Shown piece by piece: positions 1 to 8,156 of a stretch of 60,333 bases of DNA. The notes beneath the pieces were generated by a model. That model saw only the letters and a program-made list of their open reading frames with translations, was not told the origin of the DNA and made no database searches. The stretch is from Litoreibacter arenae DSM 19593 (GTDB lineage: Bacteria > Pseudomonadota > Alphaproteobacteria > Rhodobacterales > Rhodobacteraceae). The first letter of the stretch is position 1; every line of letters starts with the position of its first letter. A program made the translations under genes and the position numbers. Where the stretch lies: contig NZ_KE557307.1 in NCBI RefSeq assembly GCF_000442275.2, positions 1 through 60,333 of the forward strand, given 5' to 3'.

Positions 1-254
1 CCCAAGTGATACTTGCGACGCAGATACAGCACTTTCTCGACGATCTCGGCAGGCGTTTGATTGGCGGGGTTCTTCGGAATTGATTTGGCGTTCTTCAAGC
101 CAGCCTCGCCATGCTTTTGGTATGCATCGCGCCATCTATAAAAACTGGACCTGCCGACCCCAAAATACCGGCAGGCCTTGCGAGCATTGCCGATCTTCTC
201 GGCGTGCTGGAGCACTCTAAGTTTGCGTTGAATGTCGCGTCCTTCGTTCGTCAT
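1..254 (-). CDS. IS481-like transposase, N-terminal part (truncated by window edge)
   Basis: About 84 codons from an ATG at 252-254, reading leftward off the window. The protein has the helix-turn-helix region typical of IS481-type transposases: RKLRVLQHAEKIGN, then ACRYFGVGRSSFYRWRD and a Gly/Lys-rich linker (KHGEAGLKN). In the family this part binds the terminal repeats. The DDE catalytic core would lie beyond the window, so it cannot be said whether the enzyme is intact. The start is supported by GGAGGAAG about six bases upstream on the coding strand. Confidence 0.75.
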   Translation of the reverse strand, partial: MTNEGRDIQRKLRVLQHAEKIGNARKACRYFGVGRSSFYRWRDAYQKHGEAGLKNAKSIPKNPANQTPAEIVEKVLYLRRKYHL

Positions 255-321
255 GAATACTTCCTCCATCCCAAATCAGGGAATTTACAGGAAGTGTCCC
301 GAGAGTCCGTACATATCTACA
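1..321 (-). mobile_element. IS481-like element, partial (runs off the left edge)
   Basis: Left-edge part of an insertion sequence whose terminal end is at about 321. Read on the minus strand it begins TGTAGATATGTACGG, followed by an untranslated stretch and the transposase start at 254. It interrupts a parB coding fragment that resumes at 322. A decayed relative with a similar end (TAGATATGCCGTTACTC on the minus strand) lies near 37630. The other end is outside the window, so the target duplication cannot be checked. Confidence 0.7.
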
Positions 322-637
322 GTCGGCTTCGTCGGGCGAGTCTTCTGCCACGTTTGGCTCGACATGCTCAGAACCAGTCGTTTGCATCATCGGCGGACAC
401 CAGGTGGCGACCGCCTCGCGTTGCGCATCCGTGAGCGTGGCAAAAGGTTCGGCAAAGAGCTTGTCGCAGAAGGCGACGATCTCCTTCTTGGTCGACGAGG
501 CCAGCGTGATGGCTTCCTGCGCGAGCCCCAGCTCCTCGCCGAGGATCTTGAGGAGCCAGGCCTTCTTGAAGCGGTTGAAGAGCGCGGCATTGGGTGTCCA
601 ATGCGCCCGAACATCCGGCATCACCTCGATCTCGAAA
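322..637 (-). pseudogene. parB: ParB-family partition protein, C-terminal fragment
   Basis: About 105 codons of open frame on the minus strand, without a start and without its own stop. Recognisable motifs are HFEIEVMPDVRAHWTPNA, LLKILGEELGLAQEA, KKEIVAFCDKLF and LFAEPFATLTDAQREAV. These resemble the C-terminal part of the large ParB-like proteins on Rhodobacteraceae plasmids. The ParB nuclease/DNA-binding half is absent. The fragment is cut upstream by the IS3 element ending at 638 and downstream by the IS481-type element ending at 321, where the frame runs DEAD-C into the IS end. It is almost certainly dead. The ParB assignment is from remembered family sequence, so moderate. Confidence 0.6.
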
Positions 638-700
638 TGGACCTGTCGCGGTTTGGTGCCGCTCCTTTGGTAGCATAATGTGCAGCAAAGGAGACGAACT

Positions 701-976
701 ATGGGCACAGGAAGAACGGATGAATTCCGCAAGGATGCAGTGCGAATTGCGCTGACCAGCGGGCTAACACGGCGGCAAGTTGCGGATGATTTAGGCGTTG
801 GGCTTTCGACGCTGAACAAGTGGGTGACAGCGCACCGCGCTACGGATGTGGTATCGCCCGAGGATCGCGAGCTTGCGCGGGAGAACGAACGACTTCGGCG
901 CGAGAACCGTACCCTCAAGGAGGAGAGGGACATCCTAAAAAAAGCCACCCAGTTCTTCGCGAGCCAAAAGCCATGA
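701..976 (+). CDS. IS3-family transposase OrfA
   Basis: 91-aa helix-turn-helix protein. It begins MGTGRTDEFRKDAV, has the HTH around SGLTRRQVADDLGVGLSTLNKW, and ends in a leucine-zipper-like helix (ENERLRRENRTLKEERDILKK). In this family OrfA binds the IS ends, and a -1 frameshift onto OrfB makes the full transposase. I chose the ATG at 701 because AAAGGAG lies seven bases upstream; an in-frame ATG at 680 lacks such a site. It overlaps orfB by 4 bp. Confidence 0.85.
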   Translation: MGTGRTDEFRKDAVRIALTSGLTRRQVADDLGVGLSTLNKWVTAHRATDVVSPEDRELARENERLRRENRTLKEERDILKKATQFFASQKP

Positions 977-1830
977 GGTTCAGGTTCGTTGAAGAACAGT
1001 GCGGGGCCTTTCCGATCGACCGGCTGTGTCAGGTCATGAACGTCAGCCCGCGCGGGTTGCGGGCGTTCCGCAGCCGTCCGGCCAGCCACAGGCAGCGCAT
1101 GGATATGATCGTTCTGGCGCACATCAAGGAACAGTCGCGTCTCAGCCTGGGTAGCTACGGCAGGCCCCGAATGACCGAAGAACTGAAGGAGGTCGGCATT
1201 GATGTGGGGCACCGCCGGGTTGGTCGCCTGATGCGCGAAAACGGGATTACCGTTGAGAGAACACGCAAGTTCAAGGCAACCACTGACAGCGATCACACGT
1301 TCAATATTGCGCCGAACCTGCTGGATCGCGACTTCCGTGCGACTGAGCCGAACCAGAAATGGGCAGGCGACATCAGCTACATCTGGACTCGCGAGGGGTG
1401 GCTATATCTGGCGGTCATCCTCGACCTGCATTCCCGGCGTGTCATTGGGTGGGCCGTCAGCAACCGGATGAAGCGCGACCTGGCGATCCGGGCGCTGAAA
1501 ATGGCCATCGCCTTCCGGGCACCACCCAAGGGCTGCATCCATCACACCGACAGAGGTAGCCAATATTGTTCGCATGACTATCAGAAGATCCTGCGCGAAC
1601 ACGGCTTCCAGGTCTCGATGAGCGGGAAAGGCAATTGTTATGACAATGCGGCAGTCGAGACGTTCTTCAAAACCATCAAGGCTGAGCTGATCTGGCGCAG
1701 ACCTTGGGTAACCCGGCGCCAGGCCGAGATGGCAATCTTCGAATACATCAACGGCTTCTATAATCCGCGACGACGCCACTCAGCACTGGGCTGGAAAAGC
1801 CCGGTCGCTTTTGAACGGAAGGTGGCTTAA
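973..1830 (+). CDS. IS3-family transposase OrfB (DDE integrase core)
   Basis: 285 aa. The N-terminal HTH_21-type region (YGRPRMTEELKE, residues about 60-70) is followed by the DDE core. The motifs are GDISYIWT (first Asp), HTDRGSQYCS (second Asp) and NAAVETFFKTIKAEL (Glu), then the usual NPRRRHSALGWKSPVAFE ending. All three catalytic acids are present, so the protein could be active as an OrfAB fusion. The start ATG overlaps the stop of orfA. Confidence 0.88.
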   Translation: MRFRFVEEQCGAFPIDRLCQVMNVSPRGLRAFRSRPASHRQRMDMIVLAHIKEQSRLSLGSYGRPRMTEELKEVGIDVGHRRVGRLMRENGITVERTRKFKATTDSDHTFNIAPNLLDRDFRATEPNQKWAGDISYIWTREGWLYLAVILDLHSRRVIGWAVSNRMKRDLAIRALKMAIAFRAPPKGCIHHTDRGSQYCSHDYQKILREHGFQVSMSGKGNCYDNAAVETFFKTIKAELIWRRPWVTRRQAEMAIFEYINGFYNPRRRHSALGWKSPVAFERKVA

Positions 1831-1868
1831 ACGAGCACTCGGAGCGGCACAAATACGCGACAGGTCCA

Positions 1869-1962
1869 TCCACCAGTAAGCGCCTTGCCGATACGCAATG
1901 ATCCATCGGCTACCATCGGACCAAAACGCGACTCGCAGCGTCTTCGGTTCTTTCCTGCTCAT
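1869..1962 (-). pseudogene. N-terminal fragment of a small unknown protein, cut by IS3
   Basis: Begins with ATG at 1960-1962 and reads MSRKEPKTLRVAFW, then about 17 more residues ending YRQGAYWW, where it meets the IS3 end at 1868. It lies 22 bp downstream of the ardC C-terminal half and reads in the same direction. It was therefore probably the next gene of the old plasmid operon. I do not recognise the family. Confidence 0.5.
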
Positions 1963-1984
1963 GGGTCACACCTCCACTCGCGAA

Positions 1985-2179
1985 TCACGCAGCCTCATCG
2001 GCCGAAGCGGCGATGAGCCAGTCACAGGCCCGCTGCGCATCCGCGGCGTGTTTGAAGATTGCGGTTTTGTCCGAGCGCAGGACGCGGAGCCAGTTGTCGA
2101 GATAAGCGGCACTCATTTCGAGTGTGTGAGCCGAAAACCCAAGCGCCTGCCCCAGAAAACACGAGGTGAGTTCGGCCAC
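1985..2179 (-). pseudogene. ardC: ArdC-like antirestriction protein, C-terminal half (split gene)
   Basis: 64-65 codons on the minus strand. The frame enters from the mobile element as VAELTSCFLGQALGF and contains SAAYLDNWLRVLRSDKTAIF and AADAQRACDWL. This is the typical end of ArdC/DUF1738-type proteins, where SW-LRVL-DK-AIF and AQ-AADYL recur. It is the exact continuation of the N-terminal half that ends EEIVA at 17026. The two halves flank the 2180-17025 element. It is headless and should not be expressed as ArdC. Confidence 0.75.
2174..2179. repeat. Left flanking direct repeat of the mobile element (GGCCAC)
   Basis: GGCCAC just outside the left terminal repeat matches GGCGAC at 17026-17031 in 5 of 6 bases. 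Removing the element together with one copy restores an in-frame ardC reading ...EEIVAELTS... That supports a 6-bp imperfect target duplication or crossover overlap. Confidence 0.65.
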
Positions 2180-2193
2180 TTATCCTGACAGTC
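2180..2193 (+). repeat. Left terminal inverted repeat of the mobile element
   Basis: TTATCCTGACAGTC, starting exactly where the ardC reading frame stops. It pairs with the repeat at 17012-17025 with one mismatch. About 200 bp of non-coding, somewhat AT-richer sequence follows before the first IS remnant. Confidence 0.75.
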
Positions 2194-2399
2194 AAGCTCG
2201 AAATATGCCTTGTCAGTGACCGCAGACATTCGTGCGAGCTGCGGCTAATGCCCGGAAAGAGCCCAGAGCCGACATGTCGATTTCACGCTGTAAACGCAAA
2301 ATGAGAGAATCTTTCTGCGCAGGCATCAAGATCTGATCTGCGGTCCGGCAGAAGTTGCAGCCATTCATGTAGCGTGCAGCAAACCCCAACGAAGAATTT

Positions 2400-3153
2400 T
2401 CACAGCGCGGGACAAAGCGGCCGTAGGACGATTGTCCGGCTTTGGCGCACTAGCGAGCTACTCTTCAATCAAGCCGGTTGTTTGGGCGGCTGCTCGACGG
2501 AGACCTTGCGCAAATGGGTGCGCCGCGAGGAGCGTGACACCGGCCAGCGAGCGGGGCCGACCAGCGATCAGCTTGCGCGTCTCAAGGAGCTGGAGCGGGA
2601 GAACCGTGAGCTGCGGCAGGCCAATGAGATCCTGCGCAAAGCGAGCGCTTTTTTGCCCAGGCGGAGATCGACCGCCCTCTGAGGAAATGAAGATGTTCAT
2701 CGATGACTATCGCGAGAGCTACGGGGTCGAGCCGATCTGCGACGTTCTGCCGATCGCCCCGTCGACCTACTATGCTCATGCCGGGCGGGCGGCCGATCCC
2801 TCGAAGCGGCCCGAGCGGGCCAGGCGGGATACTGAGGTGCGACGCGAGATCCGGCGGGTCTGGGACGACAACTTCCAGATCTACGGCGTGCGAAAGGTGT
2901 GGCGGCAGCTGAACCGGGAAGGGATCGCAGTGGCAAGATGCAGCGTCGCGCGTCTGATGTCCGACATGGGCCTGGCTGGCGCGGTCAGGCGAAAACCCGT
3001 GAAAACAACGCGGCCCGACCCGGCGACGCCCTGCCCCGAGGACCGGGTGAACCGCCAGTTCAACGCAAGGGCGCCAAACCGGCTCTGGCTCTCGGACTTC
3101 ACCTATGTCGCGACATGGACCGGCTTCGTTTACGTGGCCTTCGTCATCGACGC
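2400..3153 (+). pseudogene. IS3-family transposase remnant (orfA plus truncated orfB)
   Basis: Decayed IS3 copy inside the mobile element. The orfA part reads STETLRKWVRREERD and then ERENRELRQANEILRKASAF, after which the frame is lost (the expected end is in another frame). The orfB part starts about 2690 and reads MKMFIDDYRESYGVEPICD, then IYGVRKVWRQLNREGI and the first catalytic segment LWLSDFTYV. It stops abruptly after FVIDAF near 3153. The second Asp and the Glu of the DDE triad are missing. The break lies 20 bp from the stop of the convergent GlxA-type regulator. Confidence 0.75.
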
Positions 3154-3172
3154 CTTCCCAACACCCAACCGA

Positions 3173-4183
3173 TCACTGAGATGCTGGTGAGAGAGCCTGC
3201 CATTTCTTTCGGTAGGCCGAGGCGGAGGCACCGACGCGTTTTCGGAATGCCGAGCGGAAGCTTGACGGCTCGGAGTATCCGACCTCGGCGGCGATCTCGT
3301 CGATCGGCGCGGCGGTGGTTTCGAGAAGCTGCTTCGCTTCTTCGACCCGCAGGGTCTGGATGTACTCGACCGGCGCCTGACCTGTCGCCTTCCTGAACCG
3401 ACGATGGAACCCGCGTTCGGTCATGCCGCTCAGCTCTGCCATGGCTGCGACGGGGCTTGGCGTGTCGTAATGCTGCGCCGCCCAGACTTGTGCCTCGGCG
3501 ATCAACTGGTCCTCGTGCTGTCGCGCCGAGGTTAGCGATGCGTATATCAACTGCCCGTCGAGATGCGGATCGATGAGGTATATTTTCGCAATCCTACGCG
3601 CTTCTTCGGTGCCCGCGAAACGCCCGATCAGATAGAGCATGAGGTCTTCCCAGGCCGACATGCCGCCGGCGGTGATGACGCGGTGGCCCTCGCCTGTGGG
3701 CACGAGGATCCTTTCGCGGCAGACGTTCACCTTGGGGAAATTCCGGCCCAGCATGTCGGCATAGCCCCAATGGGTCGTCGCCTCCTTCCCGTCAAGCAGG
3801 CCGGCCATCCCCAGAAGCACCGCACCTGAGCAGACCGAGGCGACGATGGCGCCACGCGCATGGGCGTCACTGATCCACTCGGCGATCGAGGCGAAATCAT
3901 CGGGTAGCCCGCTCTCGGGGGCGAACATCAGATCGGGCACAACGATCAGGTTGGGGACGGGCAGTTCGTCCAGCATGGCGTCCGGTGTGATCTTGCGCCC
4001 GTTGATGTCCCAGTAGGGTGCACCGTCCAGGGTTCTCAGACTGACTTGGAAAACCGGTTCCGATGCGGGGATGCCATGCAGCATGGCCCAGTCACGCCCG
4101 ACCGACGCCAGCACGTCGAGGATCGAGAACAGCACCGAGGATCCGGCAAGGCGCGATCCGATAACAGCCGTATGGATGCTCAT
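3173..4183 (-). CDS. GlxA-family transcriptional regulator (DJ-1/PfpI plus AraC HTH)
   Basis: 336 aa. Residues about 1-190 form a DJ-1/PfpI-like domain with the nucleophile-elbow motif SVCSGAVLLGMAGLLDG and the following THW. This fold acts as a sensor in GlxA-type regulators. Residues about 220-330 are a double AraC helix-turn-helix: MAELSGMTERGFHRRFRKATG, then TTAAPIDEIAAEVGYSEPSSF. It is divergent from the cargo operon across a 140-bp gap that contains two TTGGTC direct repeats (4205-4230), so it probably controls that operon. The ligand is unknown. Confidence 0.85.
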   Translation of the reverse strand: MSIHTAVIGSRLAGSSVLFSILDVLASVGRDWAMLHGIPASEPVFQVSLRTLDGAPYWDINGRKITPDAMLDELPVPNLIVVPDLMFAPESGLPDDFASIAEWISDAHARGAIVASVCSGAVLLGMAGLLDGKEATTHWGYADMLGRNFPKVNVCRERILVPTGEGHRVITAGGMSAWEDLMLYLIGRFAGTEEARRIAKIYLIDPHLDGQLIYASLTSARQHEDQLIAEAQVWAAQHYDTPSPVAAMAELSGMTERGFHRRFRKATGQAPVEYIQTLRVEEAKQLLETTAAPIDEIAAEVGYSEPSSFRSAFRKRVGASASAYRKKWQALSPASQ

Positions 4184-4204
4184 TTGGGCCTCCTGACTAC
4201 TGGA

Positions 4205-4230
4205 TTGGTCCGATAAGAACCGTTTTGGTC
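4205..4230 (+). promoter_or_regulatory. Candidate AraC-type operator (TTGGTC direct repeats)
   Basis: TTGGTC occurs at 4205-4210 and again at 4225-4230, in the same orientation and 20 bp apart, about two helical turns. This is the layout expected for an AraC-family activator, and it lies in the intergenic region between the GlxA-type gene and the first cargo methyltransferase. The repeat is short, so chance is possible. Confidence 0.35.
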
Positions 4231-4323
4231 TTTTTCGCTTCTATCTCGACTCGCCTGTTAAGTCCATCTCCTTGCACATGACTACGGCCGTTCAGGCCAA
4301 GCAAGCACCAGAAAGGACAGAAG

Positions 4324-5406
4324 GTGACAGTTCAAGAACAGATCCCTGCGTTCGACGATGCGAAAGCGGAAACCTTCGCAGAGCGTTTCGTCGGCACGTT
4401 AAACGAGGCGGCTTTGGCCGTTATGACTTCGCTCGGCCATCGCGCCGGCCTGCTCGACGAGCTGGCAGCCAATCCTGACCTCACCTCGGAGGCACTTGCC
4501 GAACGGATCGGCGTCAACGAACGCTACCTGCGTGAGTGGCTTGGCGTGATGGTGACGTCCGGTGTCGTTGACTACGATGCGCAGGCGAGAAGCTACGCGC
4601 TGCCGCCCGAACACGCTGCCTTCCTGACGCGTGCGGCCAGCCCGGACAACATGGCGGTGACGACCCAGTTCATCGGTCTCGCGGCGTCTGTCGAGGACAA
4701 GCTGCTTGAGCGATTCCGCACTGGCGAGGGCCTGTGCTATCACCATTTCGACCGTTTCCACGAGGTTATGGCGGAAGACAGCGCCCAGCTTGTCGTCGCC
4801 AACCTGACGGAAGCGATTCTGCCGCTTGCTCCTGGCCTCGTGGAACGCTTGGAGAGCGGCATCGACGTGGCCGATTTCGGCTGTGGCGGAGGCTGGGCGA
4901 TGCTGCGTCTCGCGCGGGAATTTCCAAACAGCCGCTTCCACGGGTTCGACCTCTGCGAGGACGCTTTTGCCGACACGCAAGCCGAGGCGCACTCCGAAGG
5001 ACTGAAGAACCTGAAATTCGAGGCCCGCGATCTATCGTCGGCAGAGACCGTCGGACAATTTGATCTCGTGACTGCGTTCGATGCCGTCCACGATCAAGCG
5101 GATCCCAAAAGGTTTCTCCGGCTCATCCAGCGGTCGCTTCGACCTGACGGCGTCTTCCTGATGCAGGATATCGGCGGTTCGCGCGATCTGGAAAAGAACA
5201 TCGCCAACCCCTTCGCGCCGTTGCTTTTCATGATTTCCAGCATGCACTGCACGCCGATCTCGATCGGTCAGGGCGGACCGGGGCTGGGCGCGATGTGGGG
5301 TGTCGAGACGGCCGAGGAATACCTCGCGGAAACCGGCTTTGCCTCGGTCGAGACGCATCGGCTGCCGCACGATCCCCTGAACGCATACTTCATCGGTCGC
5401 CCTTGA
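4324..5406 (+). CDS. SAM-dependent methyltransferase with N-terminal winged helix (Rv2258c-like)
   Basis: 360 aa from a GTG at 4324, preceded by GAAAGGAC. Residues about 20-100 resemble a winged-helix domain (LDELAANPDLTSEALAERIG, then RYLREWLGVMVTSGVVDYD). Residues about 170-290 hold a class I methyltransferase fold with the SAM motif VADFGCGGGWAMLRLAREFP and the post-motif LVTAFDAVHDQADP. Such proteins methylate small molecules, and the substrate here cannot be told. It is the first gene of a nine-gene co-directional run opposite the GlxA-type regulator. Confidence 0.82.
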   Translation: MTVQEQIPAFDDAKAETFAERFVGTLNEAALAVMTSLGHRAGLLDELAANPDLTSEALAERIGVNERYLREWLGVMVTSGVVDYDAQARSYALPPEHAAFLTRAASPDNMAVTTQFIGLAASVEDKLLERFRTGEGLCYHHFDRFHEVMAEDSAQLVVANLTEAILPLAPGLVERLESGIDVADFGCGGGWAMLRLAREFPNSRFHGFDLCEDAFADTQAEAHSEGLKNLKFEARDLSSAETVGQFDLVTAFDAVHDQADPKRFLRLIQRSLRPDGVFLMQDIGGSRDLEKNIANPFAPLLFMISSMHCTPISIGQGGPGLGAMWGVETAEEYLAETGFASVETHRLPHDPLNAYFIGRP

Positions 5407-5430
5407 GAGCGGCCAGAAAGGACCAAGCAC

Positions 5431-5646
5431 ATGAGCATGATTTCACCCCACGTAGGTGCACGGCGCCGGAACTTCGTCGGCTTCGCGCACCGACTTCATC
5501 AATGGCTCGGGGCGGCCCGAGAAAGACGACGCGTGCGCCGCGAGATGGCGGCGCTCTCTCACCTTTCCCGGCATCTGCTGCGCGACATGGGCCTCGAGGA
5601 ATACGCGGCGCCGCGTGAGCCAGTGCAATGGCGCCAGTTGCCATGA
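5431..5646 (+). CDS. DUF1127 domain protein
   Basis: 71-aa basic protein. Its C-terminal part (RRVRREMAALSHLSRHLLRDMGL) is the short arginine-rich DUF1127 segment common in alphaproteobacteria. Members are small and often stress- or nutrient-linked, and some bind RNA. It starts 24 bp after the methyltransferase stop, with GAAAGGACCAAG upstream, so it is likely co-transcribed. Its role in this cargo set is unknown. Confidence 0.75.
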   Translation: MSMISPHVGARRRNFVGFAHRLHQWLGAARERRRVRREMAALSHLSRHLLRDMGLEEYAAPREPVQWRQLP

Positions 5647-5678
5647 GACGGCGAACTCAAACAACGAAGGGAAAGAGA

Positions 5679-6902
5679 ATGAAACCGATCGATATCGCCG
5701 ACACGCTGGTGATCGGCGCGGGGCTTTCGGGCCTTGCGACCGCCCGCGCCCTCGCCGACCGTGGTTTTCCCGTCACCGTGCTGGAGGCGCGGGAGCGGGT
5801 CGCCGACCCCTGGCGCGGCCGTCACCCGGCGCTCAGGCTTAACATCCATCGCCGCTTCGCCGGACTGCCGGGACAGACGGCGCCGAAGACCGACGGCACC
5901 TACCTCAAGCGCGACACCGTTGTGGCGCATCTGGAACGCTACGCCTCCAGGCTCGATGCACCGATCCACTACGGTGCTGTCGTGACCGAGGTCGCCCCGT
6001 TCGCGGGCGGATGGGAGGTCAGCACGACGACCGGCGGTTATCATGCCGGGAATGTGGTCATCGCGACCGGCCGCGAGAGCATCCCCCATATCCCGGAGTG
6101 GCCGGGGCGGGAGAGCTTTGCGGGCGAAATGCTGCATGTTGCCGACCTGGGCGACGTATCCCGTTTCGACGGCAAGCGCGTGCTTGTCGTCGGCGCCGGA
6201 AACTCCGGCACGGACGCGCTGAACCACCTTGCCTTGCACCGACCCGCGGAGGTCATGGTTTCCATCCGGTATGGTCCGGCGGTCGTACCGAAGCGGATAT
6301 TCGGCTATCCGATCCATGGGCTGGCGCGCGTCTTCGCCACCCTGCCGAACAGCGTCCTCGACCCGGCTTTCAGGCTGACGGAGCGGCTGTTTCTCGGCGA
6401 TCTCCGGCGCTACGGGCTGACCAGCCACCCGGACGGCGGCAGCACGCGGCTCTTGCGGGACGGCGTGACCTTCGCGATCGATGATGGGTTTGTCGCGGCG
6501 CTGAAGGCCGGACGTTTCCGGATCGTCCCGCGCGTGGAACGCTTCGAACGCGACCGCGTTCTACTTGCCGACGGCTCGTCCTGCGCGCCCGACATCGTCA
6601 TTGCGGCGACGGGGTATGGGACGGGGCTCGAACCGCTACTGGGTCATCTCAGCGTGCTCGACGAAAACGGAAGGCCTCGCCATCCGATGGGCGAGCACGA
6701 CCCGGACAATCCGGGGCTCTGGTTCACGGGCTACAAGCCAATCTACACCGGCTTCTTCGACGCCGCCGGGATCGCGGCCCAAAGGATCGCTACCGGCATT
6801 GCCGCTGATCCGCGCCGCGTTTCGGCTCCCGAAACGCCCGGCGCATCTGTCAGTTGCGCCACCCCGAAGCCCACCGCAACAGCGGATGCAACACTCTCCT
6901 GA
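5679..6902 (+). CDS. FAD/NAD(P)-binding monooxygenase (CzcO/YUCCA-like)
   Basis: 407 aa from the ATG at 5679 (GGGAAAGAG upstream; an in-frame upstream start at 5628 overlaps the previous gene). The FAD-binding Rossmann motif GAGLSGLATARALADRG is at residues about 10-26. A second nucleotide-binding motif, VVGAGNSGTDAL, lies mid-protein, and the late ATGY-type motif (IAATGYGTGLEPLLG) is present. These are typical of flavin-containing monooxygenases that hydroxylate or oxidise small molecules with NADPH and O2. Together with two methyltransferases and a glutathione transferase it suggests modification or detoxification of a small compound; the substrate is unknown. Confidence 0.82.
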   Translation: MKPIDIADTLVIGAGLSGLATARALADRGFPVTVLEARERVADPWRGRHPALRLNIHRRFAGLPGQTAPKTDGTYLKRDTVVAHLERYASRLDAPIHYGAVVTEVAPFAGGWEVSTTTGGYHAGNVVIATGRESIPHIPEWPGRESFAGEMLHVADLGDVSRFDGKRVLVVGAGNSGTDALNHLALHRPAEVMVSIRYGPAVVPKRIFGYPIHGLARVFATLPNSVLDPAFRLTERLFLGDLRRYGLTSHPDGGSTRLLRDGVTFAIDDGFVAALKAGRFRIVPRVERFERDRVLLADGSSCAPDIVIAATGYGTGLEPLLGHLSVLDENGRPRHPMGEHDPDNPGLWFTGYKPIYTGFFDAAGIAAQRIATGIAADPRRVSAPETPGASVSCATPKPTATADATLS

Positions 6903-6925
6903 AACCTGATGAAAGGACCTATCCA

Positions 6926-8065
6926 ATGAAACCGATTTGCACGCTTCTCGCCACCACCGCGCTCGCCGCCATTGCAGGCTCGGCCACGGCCGAGCAGACC
7001 GCGGTGGTGCTTTACGAGACCAAGGGCACCGCCACCCCTCGCCATGAGGCGCTCGCCTTTGTCGAGGTCGATCCCGAGGCACCCGACTTCGGCGAGATCC
7101 TCGCCGAGATCCCGTTGCCTTCGGACATGATCGCGCACCACATCTTCTACAACCCGGCGCGCGACAGGGCGTATGTCACCTCGCTCGGACGCAGCGAACT
7201 GACCGTCTTCGACGTGACCGCCTTTCCGTGGCGCAAGACAGTGGTTGACGTGCCCGACTGCGTTGTCGGTGAGGACGTGGCCTTTTCGGCGAAACTCGAC
7301 CGCTGGTATCTGACCTGCATGGGCAGCTCGGTGATCGTGGTCGGTGACGGCAAGACCGACAAGGTGATCGAGACGGTCCCGACGCCCGAGCCCTGGCCGC
7401 ACGGCATCACCGTGCGCGACGACCTTGGGCGTGTGCTGGCCACCAGCACCGAAGACCCGGTCGATCCGACCGTGATCGGCGACAGCATCGTGGAATTCGA
7501 CCTGGAGACCATGGAGCATCTCGCCACCTATGCCACGACGGATCCCGACGGCGCGCCGTCCTCGCCGGTCGAGATCTTCTTCGTTCCCGGCGCCGAGCCG
7601 CCCGTGGCCTATGTCACAAACGCGGCCTCGGCCGATCTTTGGATCGCCGAATGGCGACCGGAGGAGGAGCGCTTCGATTTGCGTCAGGCCTTCGACTTCG
7701 CGCCGCTCGGCCAGAAGGTTCCTCTCGAAGTCTATTTCGACGCAGACGCCAAGCGCGCCTATGTCACGACCACGGCTCCGGGCCATCTCAACGCCTTTGA
7801 CATCACCGACCCGCTCTATCCCAGACACCTCGGGGCGGCGGAGACGGCGCCTGGGGCGCACCATCTCGCCTTCTCCGAGGACGGGCGGCTGGCTCTGGTG
7901 CAGAACGGGCTTGCCAACATCGAGGGGATTAACGACGGCTCGATCTCGGTGGTCGACCTTGAGGTCATGGAGATGATCGACAGCATCGATACGTTCAAGA
8001 ACGCCGGATTCACGGTGAACATGATCGAACTTTTGCCCGATTCGCCACACGTCCATACCCACTGA
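6926..8065 (+). CDS. Exported YncE-like beta-propeller protein
   Basis: 379 aa with a Sec signal peptide (MKPICTLLATTALAAIAGSATA). Repeated blades read like YncE/40-residue YVTN-type propellers: IFYNPARDRAYVTSLGRSEL, VTTTAPGHLNAFDI, HHLAFSEDGRLALVQN. These proteins act in the periplasm; some bind DNA, metals or cofactors, and others are lactonase-like. It follows the monooxygenase by 23 bp, with GAAAGGACC upstream. A perfect hairpin lies just after the stop. Its function is not assignable from sequence alone. Confidence 0.75.
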   Translation: MKPICTLLATTALAAIAGSATAEQTAVVLYETKGTATPRHEALAFVEVDPEAPDFGEILAEIPLPSDMIAHHIFYNPARDRAYVTSLGRSELTVFDVTAFPWRKTVVDVPDCVVGEDVAFSAKLDRWYLTCMGSSVIVVGDGKTDKVIETVPTPEPWPHGITVRDDLGRVLATSTEDPVDPTVIGDSIVEFDLETMEHLATYATTDPDGAPSSPVEIFFVPGAEPPVAYVTNAASADLWIAEWRPEEERFDLRQAFDFAPLGQKVPLEVYFDADAKRAYVTTTAPGHLNAFDITDPLYPRHLGAAETAPGAHHLAFSEDGRLALVQNGLANIEGINDGSISVVDLEVMEMIDSIDTFKNAGFTVNMIELLPDSPHVHTH

Positions 8066-8073
8066 TCGAACGG

Positions 8074-8095
8074 GGCCGGCCTGCACAGGCCGGTT
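8074..8095 (+). terminator. GC-rich hairpin after the propeller gene (attenuator or weak terminator)
   Basis: CCGGCCTG and CAGGCCGG at 8076-8093 form a perfect inverted repeat with almost no loop, 8 bp after the stop codon. No long T-run follows (TTCTGCC), so this may reduce read-through or protect the upstream mRNA rather than stop transcription fully. The next gene starts at 8157. Confidence 0.45.
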
Positions 8096-8156
8096 CTGCC
8101 CCCGCCGGAGTTGCTGCCCGGCGGACCCATTGGACATCTTCAAGGGAAGAAAAGCG

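Larger units (their letters stand above)
638..1868 (+). mobile_element. IS3-family insertion sequence, apparently complete
   Basis: 1231-bp element with imperfect terminal inverted repeats. The left end reads TGGACCTGTCGCGGTTTGG and the right end, reverse-complemented, reads TGGACCTGTCGCGTATTTG; both continue with GTGCCGCTCC. It holds overlapping orfA and orfB in the usual IS3 arrangement. The 3 bp flanking each side differ (AAA on the left, TCC on the right), so no target duplication remains. The two flanks are also unrelated coding fragments (parB on the left, a small gene on the right). A deletion or recombination after insertion is therefore likely. Confidence 0.85.

Noticed and set aside
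217-1296. 359-codon minus-strand frame joining parB and IS3 sequence
   Set aside because: It runs through the IS end at 638 and the IS481 end at 321; only the middle part is real coding remnant.
6743-8143. 466-codon minus-strand frame over the YncE-like gene
   Set aside because: Composition is Arg/Gly/His-rich and it opposes a gene with signal peptide and ribosome site.
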